Below are positions 56,520-64,000 of a stretch of DNA of 64,000 nt, in pieces (positions within the stretch are counted from its first letter, which is position 1; each line of letters begins with the position of its first letter). The position numbers were made by a program, and so were the translations under genes. Below the pieces are notes generated by a model. The model searched no databases. It was not told the DNA's origin and saw only the letters and a program-made list of their open reading frames with translations. Origin of the DNA: Proteles cristata cristata (lineage: Eukaryota > Chordata > Mammalia > Carnivora > Hyaenidae); contig JAESUZ010005462.1 in NCBI GenBank assembly GCA_017311185.1, forward strand, positions 5,208,001-5,272,000, in the 5' to 3' direction.

Positions 56520-59105
56520 CCTACCCTAGGTGATCAATTGATTGGTTGCATACAGAAGAAGGCATCTTGGTTTTTCAGAGGTGTAGCATTTGGAGTCTAG
56601 GCCCCATCCTACACCCCACATCCCCTTCCCATCTATACTGCATAAGGAAGCCTTCACAAGCCTTTTAGAATCTGGATTGTAGTTGAGCCTCATTCCTCCA
56701 CATTGTAGATAGAGGACACATAAAATGAAATCAAATGTTTGACAGGAAGTCATATAGGACATGAGTGCTGGAAATAGGTACCTAGTTCCCAGGCTTTCCC
56801 GCTAGGGTCAGGGTAAACATACTCAAATTGGTTACAATGTTTTTCTCTCAAAATAACCCCAAACCACACCTTAAACAGGCTTAAATAATAAGGCAATGTG
56901 CTAATACCTACCATAAGAATCCCAGAGTCGGGCAAACTCCAGAAACTGCATCAAGCTCTCATTGTACACCCTGTGATTCTTGAAACTCTACTGTCTTCTA
57001 ATGTAGCTGCTCTGCCAGGCACCACATCCAGGGAAATCAGAGGTACTGCCATTTCCTATTCAGGAGTGGTAGATCCTTTTCTAGAACCTTCCAATGGACC
57101 TCTCCTCATGTCTCATTGGCTAGAACAAAGTCATGTAAGTGCCCAGTGTCCAGTTGACCAGACCCACTGGCTTTCAGGTTGGCTAGGGAAAGGTCAGTCA
57201 GGCTCTGGATCTGGATTGACACAGAGATGTCTGCTGGAGCAGTCTCAGGAGTTCTATATTCATAATTGCTTTAGCTTCAGCTCCAAAATTCTATGTTCTT
57301 TGATATTTGTAAAGAAGGAAATGGGGAGCTTGTATTCCTCAGAAAATGTGTTCATTTTCAACTGGTTCTGAGAATTTTGAAATAAGCAGGAGGGGCTTTA
57401 AAGTGACTGGAAATTTTTTTTATTTTTTCCCTAATGAGTTATTTCCTACTTTGCATGCCTATATATTCTAAGTAATATGCTGGGCAATGTAGTGGAGAGT
57501 GGCCATGATTATCAACAAAGCAGGGACATGGAATACATGGCCACTGCTCGTAGGTGGCCATCTTTGGTGCTGATGAAACTTTGGTCCCCCTCTCTGGAAA
57601 ACTTTAAACATTAGTTGTGGGGACAGACATAACAATAAAACAATGCAAAATTACATGAGTTAAGTACCAAGTTAGCCTAATAAAGACCACATGGGTTAGA
57701 AGGTTTTCTTCAAAATTACTTCCAAGATAACCATCATCTACTAAAATGAACATAATAAAAGACTATGTTTGAAGTGGGAATATAAGTTTGTTCTTATAAC
57801 TGAATGTTGTATCTTGGCTATGGAGATACTACAAAAAAAAAAAAAAAAAAAAAGGACTCAATGATGGGCTGGTCAAAACCAAATCCCTCTTCCCAGAACT
57901 TGTTGGAAAATTGACTGAAAGTTGGGAAGACTTTGTTTACTGTCATTGTTGCAAAACACAATTGCTTCAGTTCTAACAGCTATGAATGAACAGCATAAAC
58001 TATAAGCATGAATAGCATAAGCAGTGTAATTCTAATGTGCTTCCTGCTTAGCCATTTTTGGGCAGTCTTTTAGCAAAAAGAAATTATACCTCAACAACTA
58101 TAAGAAAATTCACAGGATAAAAAGTGTTTCTTTTTAAAGCCAACTCTGTCAAGCTACAGGCATCTGATTGATTTGCCTTTAGGTATGAGGGGGCAGAGTG
58201 AAGGGGATTTCCCATGTAAGGACCTCTCAGAATTTTTGCTTCCTGGACCACATGGGGACTTGGAAAGTCAAAGTGATGTCAGACAAATATAAGAAAGAAA
58301 AATGGCAAAAGATTGGGTGTATTATAACATTATTTTCCACTGTCATATAAAAGAAAAAGAACATTGACCCTTTATATACACAAAGAAAATGTCAGAAACA
58401 CATAGTCATCTCATGTAGTTAATGCCCATTTTATTATTGAAATAGATAGAACTATCTGGATTTCCAGCTGAACAGATCCATTCTGTTTAAAACTTCTTAA
58501 AATTTTGCTTATCTACTTAAAGAGTGAATCTGAAGTATGACTATTGATGCAAAGTTTTTAGCTCACATACATATTTTAATGTTTTCAACCTGGTCATTAC
58601 AAAATATTCCTTGTAATAGTTTCTACCTTAACAGAATCAACTATCTATTTTTACAACCCACTTGAATTTATTTTCTTTTAAAAGAGAAAATTATTGGGAC
58701 AAATAAAAAGAATTTTTAGGAAAAGAGCCAAAGTAGAAGTTTCATATTTGTCAATGTGTATGTGACGCTCATTCATTTTTCTCTTGTTATTGTTAGTCAT
58801 CTTACAAACATAGAACCACAGAGTCTTCACTTCCTTTGGTAATACAGCTCTGTCAGCTCTGGCAATTACAAATTCTTGACAATTTTTACGAGTTTTGAAA
58901 AAAGTAAGTTTCCTTTCTTATCAGAAAGTGTATTCTCCCCCTAGATGCATTTAAATAACCGAAATTGTGGACTTTGAAGCAGCAAGTGGCAAAACTGTCT
59001 GCTGACCATGGCATCCACTCTCAAATGTTCCTCAATCCTTTGATTGAATATCTCACTCCTTAAAGGCAAGGTATTATTCTAAATCCTATCTTTTTAGAAC
59101 CTCAA
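56520..59105. other. Unique sequence
   Basis: No gene. The longest ORF (56898-57371, 157 codons) has no recognised domain, splice or promoter context. A poly(A) run of about 23 lies at 57834-57855 without a recognisable retroelement before it. Confidence 0.5.
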
Positions 59106-59118
59106 AGATAGGAGTGTT

Positions 59119-60412
59119 CTATTTGTAATTAATTGTTTTATATATTTAGACGCTCCCATATTTGGTGAGTAGATATTTATAATTGTTAGCTCTTCCTGAT
59201 GGATAGACCCTGTAATTATTATATAATGCTCTTCTTCATTCTTTGTTACTGTCTTTACTTTAAAGTCCAGTTTGTCTGATATACGTATAGCTACTCCAGC
59301 TTTCTTTTGACTTCCCATAGCATGATATATATTTCTCCATTCCCTTACTTTCAATCTGAAGGTGTTCTCCAGTCTAAAATGAGTTTCTTGCAGACAGCAA
59401 ATAGATGGATTTTGGTGTGTTGTTTTTTTTTAATCAATTCTGCTACCCTATGTCTTTTGATTGGGGCATTTAGTCCATTTACATTCAGTGTTATTATTAA
59501 AAAACATGGGTTTAGAGTCATCATGTCCTTTGTGGGATTTATGCTTGTGGTGGTGTCTCTGGTATCTTGCGTTCCTTGCAACATTTCCCTCATAGAGTCC
59601 CCATCAGGATTTCTTGTTGGGCTGGCTTAGTGGTGATGAATTCTTTCCATTTTCGTTTATTTGGAAAGACTTCTATCTCTCCTATTCTGAATGACAGGCT
59701 TGCTGGATAGAGGATTCTTGGTTGCATATTTTTTCTCGTCATCACATTGAATATTTCCTGCCATTCCTTTCTGGCCTGCCAGGTTTCAGTAGATAGGTCT
59801 GTCACCACTCTGACAGGTTTCCCTTTGTATGTTAGGGCCCTTTTATTCCTAGCTGCTTTCAAAATTCTCTCTTTGTCCCTATATTTTGCCAGTTTCACTA
59901 TGATATGTCGTGCAGAAGATCGATTCAAGTTATGTCTGAGGGGAGTTCTCTGTGCCTGTTGGATTTCAATGTCTGTTTCCTTCCCCCAATTGGGGAAGTT
60001 CTCTGATATAATTTGTTCAAGGACTCCTTCAGCGCCTTTCCCTCTCTCTTCCTCTTCTGAAATTCCTATGATACGGGTATTATTCCGTTTGATTGTATCG
60101 CTGAGCTCTCGAACTCTCCTTTAGTATTCCTGGATCAGTTTATGTCTCTTTTTCTCAGCTTTCTCTTTTTCTATAATTGTGTCTTCTAAATCACATATTT
60201 TCCTTTCTGCTTCTTCCATCTGTGCATTGGACGCCTCCATTGTATTTTGCATCTCATTTATAGCATTTTTTAAATTTATCACAACTATTTTTAAGCTCCA
60301 TAGTCTTTGTAGCAATAGTTTCTCTGATGTCTTCCATGCCTTTTTCAAGACCAGAGATTAATTTTATGATTATTGTTCTAAATTCTTGTTCAGTTATTTT
60401 GCTTATATCAAA
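59119..60412 (-). mobile_element. Internal L1 fragment with TSD but no poly(A)
   Basis: Minus-strand L1 running from the ORF1 N-terminal part (60400) through ORF1 to the ORF2 endonuclease (59120). Broken ORFs are 59590-59928, 60121-60348, 59351-59593 and 59094-59354. Flanks ata(g/a)gagtgttcta at 59108-59121 and 60414-60427 look like a TSD. The whole RT, 3'UTR and A-tail are missing. Confidence 0.88.
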
Positions 60413-60599
60413 AATAAGAGTGTTCTAAGGATGCTTGCTAGAGGTTGCAAATTACTTCCTTGTGTCTGTCAACTTTGTTAACTTTTTTTAAAGTTGCTAG
60501 TCTCTCTCTCTTACTGAATGACCAACCCTTGTTTCATTTTGTGGCCTTTTCAAATTTGGTTATTTTGGTGTGCTTTTTCATGTATTTGCTCTCTCTTTC

Positions 60600-60610
60600 T
60601 CTGTCTGTCT

Positions 60611-60644
<34 letters not shown>

Positions 60645-60646
60645 TT
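60600..60646. repeat. (CT)n microsatellite
   Basis: CT-rich run with about 13 pure units at the end. Confidence 0.85.
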
Positions 60647-60649
60647 GGT

Positions 60650-61710
60650 ATCACTGTGCCTTTCCTTGCCACTCAGTTGTAGTTTCACACAACCAGCTAA
60701 GTGGAGCCCATGGTGGCATTTACAGGAAACTGGAAGAAGCATTACTAGCACCCTCAATTAGAAATGCCACCTCAGAAAACAGAACATATAAGTGCTCAAC
60801 ATTATTGTGAAAAATATGTCTGCATGATGTTCTGCTCTGTTTGGTTTAAAACAAGAAACTTCCACAAAATGGAAATAAGTTATGTTATATATATATTTAA
60901 ATAAACAAGAATCGTCTTTTCCCTCCAGCTTTCAGACCTCTCCAAAGCTAGCCTAATATTAATATTTCATGAATTTACCTGAGGAACCTAGAAACAAGCC
61001 TCTAAATAAGTGGTAAAATGTTAATAATCAATCAATCTAGGATGAAGGGCAAATTAGGTGTTCCTTTTATCTATTTTTTAGGTTTGAAATTTTTAAAAAT
61101 TAAAAAAATACTTATGAATAAGTATAATAAAATATATGAACCTATATGACCTATATGAATAACATATAAAATAATATTTAAGAATATAAAATATCATCTG
61201 AATATGTAAAAAAAGTTACATATCAGTATAGAAATGGACAAATGTGGAAAACCTTTTTCTTATATTTGTATTTTGAAAACTCACTCATTTTTATGAATTT
61301 GGGAAGATGTTAATTCAAATTGTAAAAAGAAAATATAGATAATTCATTTATTCGTTATTTTATTTCACATTTATTTGCTCACTTAGTATTAACTCATCAT
61401 ATTTGATCCCAGCATACTAGTCAATGCCCCTCTACACACACTCCCCATTCCCTGCAAGGTGTGATTCTTGAGAGAAGTGTGAGGTGAGATTGGGGTGAGG
61501 TGGGAAGGCATTAGAAAAATGAACAATTTGTGCTTCTTCTCCTCAAGGATATTGACATAATAATCTCACCATTTCATCTATTTTCATTCTGGAAAATGAT
61601 GGACTCAGAATTTCCACAGGGTCAGAGTGTCGCTTTAGATGAAGCCATGTTTGCTACTTTGGGATCCGTGCATAAGCCCCCTCATTTCCCATCAACTCTA
61701 TAGTGTATTA
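60650..61710. other. Unique AT-rich sequence
   Basis: Nothing recognisable. Confidence 0.5.
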
Positions 61711-61714
61711 TTCT

Positions 61715-61905
61715 GCAGTCTGGCATAATGGAAAGAGTCTGGCATTGCTAAGATAATTTGGTTACTACCACTAGCAGGTTGTGTGATCTCAGACATGTTC
61801 CTTCACCTATCTGAGCCTCAATATCTACCCATAAAATAGCAGGGACAGAGGAGGTTGGACTAACTTAATCTTCAAGGTTGCTTCCCGTTCTAATACTCTA
61901 TATGC
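61715..61905 (+). mobile_element. MIR relic
   Basis: gtctggcataatggaaagagtctggcatt, ttgtgtgatctcagacatgttccttcacctatctgagcctcaatatc, aggttggactaa match MIR in sense. Confidence 0.85.
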
Positions 61906-62409
61906 TGCCCATTTAAGAGCAAGACGTCTCTTCTTGGAGTCTCGTCTTTTCTTTCAGGTTAAATCTGTCAGAAAGTTACTGGGTGCCACTTTGAGGATCT
62001 AAAACATGTTAAGTGGTGAAAGCAACTGTCTGATCAACAGATCTGATCTCACGTCAACAGATCAGTATCAAATTGTGAGCCTCCACTCTCCCCCAGGGGA
62101 ATCCATGATGTTTCTCCTTGCTGCTTTCCAGTCCTTCAGAGTAGTGAGGTGTTGCCACCTGCCTTGAGTATACATGCTAAGGCTAAAAGGGGCATTTCTC
62201 TTTAATAATATCAGATTCCCCCATCATAGAGCATCATACACACATACTAAACTCAAAGTTTAGTCAAGAGAAAAGACAACTTTAAAATAATTAGAATATA
62301 GAAAAGAATGATAAAAACTTTGAGGGAGGTGCAAAGGGCTGATGGAGATAATAATGGTAAATGTGTATGATGTTTTGTAGGATGAGAAGCACTATTAAAT
62401 ACACAGTGA

Positions 62410-62640
62410 TAAATATCATCATTGAGAGTCAAGTACAAAGCACTTTATATTTGTTAACTCTAATCCTCATAAAAGTCCTCCAAAAAGATACTATTGTTCC
62501 CATTTTTTGCAGATGAGAAAATCAAATTATAGTCTAGAGAATATAGTGATGGCCACGTGGCTAATAATGGGCAGAGCTGAAATTCAGACACATGTTTATG
62601 TGGACCCCAAGTCAGCTTGATTCCCATGATTTCATATCAC
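62410..62640 (-). mobile_element. MIR relic
   Basis: aagcactttatatttgttaactctaatcctcataaaagtcc, cccattttttgcagatgagaaaatc, gcagagctgaaattcagac match reversed MIR. Confidence 0.85.
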
Positions 62641-62649
62641 TATCTGCCA

Positions 62650-63505
62650 TTCCACTTGAATCCTGTTTTGCAGTGTTGGCCTCTCAGCTGCTAAGTGGAA
62701 GGTTTGGGTTCAGTTTCAGATGTCCTGTCCCTAAGCCTGCTGTTCTTTCCTGGAACAGAGCTGCTTGAGAGGACCTGCTAAGGTCCTGGTGAAAGTGTGA
62801 TTTTGAGACGGCCTTAATAAAATTAAAGAGTATTTATATGGAGAAAAGTAAAAAAATATTCCAAAGGAGAGAACTGCATGAGCTGTGATAGGGGCAGGAA
62901 GAGTCAGGGCTTCGCTGGGGGTAGAGAGAACATAGTATAGGAGGTAGTTTAGAACCAAACTATAAATGGCTTTGAGCGATAAGGCATTTTGTAATAGAGA
63001 GTGTGGAAAGCTTTCCACATAGCATGTGATGAGAGCTACAGTGGTATAGAGAAGGGTGGCCGTGGGAAGAGACTGGAGGCCAGTGAGGAGCCCATCAGAG
63101 CAGGTCGGGCCCTGGTCATGGGCAGGGTGATAAACAAAGGTGTTGGAATAAGGATACAACAACAGGATTGGAAAGCATAAGAAGGCTGTTTCAAGAAGCA
63201 TTCCAAAGGCAGAAAATATAGGACTTAAATGGTTATCTCAAATTGAAGGGCAAATCCGAGGTAACTGAGTTTTATGCCCTAAGTGATGGAGAGATGGTAG
63301 ACCATCCCATGGTGAATGGATAAGTCAGAACAGATCTGGTCTGGACTTTAAAAAAATGTTGCTGTTGAGGCTGTTGAGTGCCAGCAGGAAAGCTAGGTGA
63401 TATATTGTCAGATTGTAGGAAGAATGTTGAACTCAGGAATGAGAACAGAGCTTTGGGTCATCTACAAGGAGTCATTATTGAAACAGGGAAAATAAATACA
63501 CCCCC
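62650..63505. other. Unique sequence
   Basis: The minus-strand ORF at 62731-63201 (156 codons) has no recognised domain and no gene context. Nothing else seen. Confidence 0.45.
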
Positions 63506-63514
63506 TAGGGCAGA

Positions 63515-63640
63515 GATTCTCAAACTTTAGTGTGCTCAAGAATCACCTGGGAGTCTTGGTACAGTTACCTAATACTTGGCACATATTTAATAGATTTCCT
63601 TCCCTAGCAGATAATGTTTGCATAGAGTCTTAAGGTGTTG
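63515..63640 (+). mobile_element. hAT-Charlie relic (MER20/MER5-type)
   Basis: cagagattctcaaactttagtgtgctcaagaatcacctgggagtcttg is the terminal part of a short non-autonomous Charlie element. Subfamily uncertain. Confidence 0.6.
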
Positions 63641-63683
63641 ATCTAAAGAAATGAACAACATTCATTTTTTTAATTTTAAAAAA

Positions 63684-63891
63684 GGGGTGCCTGGGTGACT
63701 TGGTCAGTTAAGCGTCCAACTTCAGCTCAGGTCACGATCTCATGGTTTGCAGGTTCAGGTCTCGCATTGGGATCTGTACTGACCGCTCAGAGCCTGGAGC
63801 CTGCTTCAGATTCTGTGTCTCTCTCGCTCTCTGCCCCTCCCCCACTCATACTCTGTCTCTCTCTCTCAAAAATAAATAAACATTAAAAAAA
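63684..63891 (+). mobile_element. Older SINEC-type SINE
   Basis: Head ggggtgcctgggtgacttggtcagttaagcg, moderately diverged, with tail caaaaataaataaacattaaaaaa. Confidence 0.92.
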
Positions 63892-64000
63892 TAAATGAGT
63901 AATGTAGGAATTTTAAGGAATATGTGTATCTGTTGCTTCATTATTTTTAATACACAGCCATTTACTACTTTTCAAATCATACCAGATAGGCTTTAATCTG

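Noticed and set aside
56898..57371. 157-codon plus-strand ORF as a gene
   Set aside because: No recognisable domain, start context, promoter or splice sites. Composition matches the surroundings; one ORF of this size is expected by chance in 64 kb read in six frames.
62731..63201. 156-codon minus-strand ORF as a membrane protein gene
   Set aside because: The hydrophobic look comes from T-rich codons; no family resemblance or gene context.

Overview
This is nuclear DNA of a carnivoran, almost certainly a cat-family (felid) species. The evidence is about twenty copies of the tRNA-Lys-derived SINE of the SINEC_Fc type, with a head beginning ggggcgcctgggtggc, tRNA-like A and B boxes, a CT-rich stretch and an A-rich tail. 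There are also several young LINE-1 elements with a shared 5'UTR and 3'UTR, and an older carnivore-type L1 3' end. No prokaryotic features, operons or CRISPR arrays are present. Positions of repeat edges are read by eye and are good to about 5-20 bases unless a target-site duplication (TSD) is quoted.

Host gene. The only convincing host coding sequence is a seven-codon first exon on the minus strand at 3018-3038 (MGNGMNK). It has a perfect GCCACCATGG start context and a GTAACG splice donor, inside a TATA-less CpG-island promoter (about 3190-3690). MGNGMNK is the N-terminus of DUSP22 (JSP1/VHX), a myristoylated atypical dual-specificity phosphatase. Positions 1-3016 are then the start of DUSP22 intron 1, running leftwards. 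About 3.7-64 kb is upstream, probably intergenic DNA. In human, DUSP22 is the first gene from the 6p telomere, which fits a gene-poor, repeat-filled flank.

Upstream flank, region by region. 3.7-16.5 kb is mostly old unique sequence with L2, MIR and MER5A relics, four SINEs, a short 5'-truncated L1 (10.8-11.6 kb), an MLT1 LTR (14.7-15.0 kb) and old L1 pieces. 16.9-30.2 kb is a three-layer nest on the minus strand: an old L1, a SINE inside it, and a young almost full-length L1 inside the SINE. 30.9-36.2 kb is an ancient L1 interrupted by a 5'-inverted (twin-primed) L1, followed by an orphan L1 5'UTR with about 169-bp tandem units. 37.9-44.7 kb is a second near-full-length young L1, on the plus strand; it carries an internal deletion and a second L1 tail inserted into its ORF2. 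45-64 kb is unique sequence with MLT1 and other LTRs, clustered SINEs, MIRs, and an odd internal L1 fragment at 59.1-60.4 kb.

No new multi-gene system was found. The points most worth a second look are the DUSP22 start (uORF, promoter motifs, intronic GAA/TTC tract), the nested L1/SINE/L1 with a duplicated junction, the monomer-like L1 5'UTR, the L1 fragment with TSDs but no A-tail, and the pair of 6.7-kb L1s in opposite orientation. Both near-full-length L1s are disabled by visible stop codons, frameshifts or deletions.
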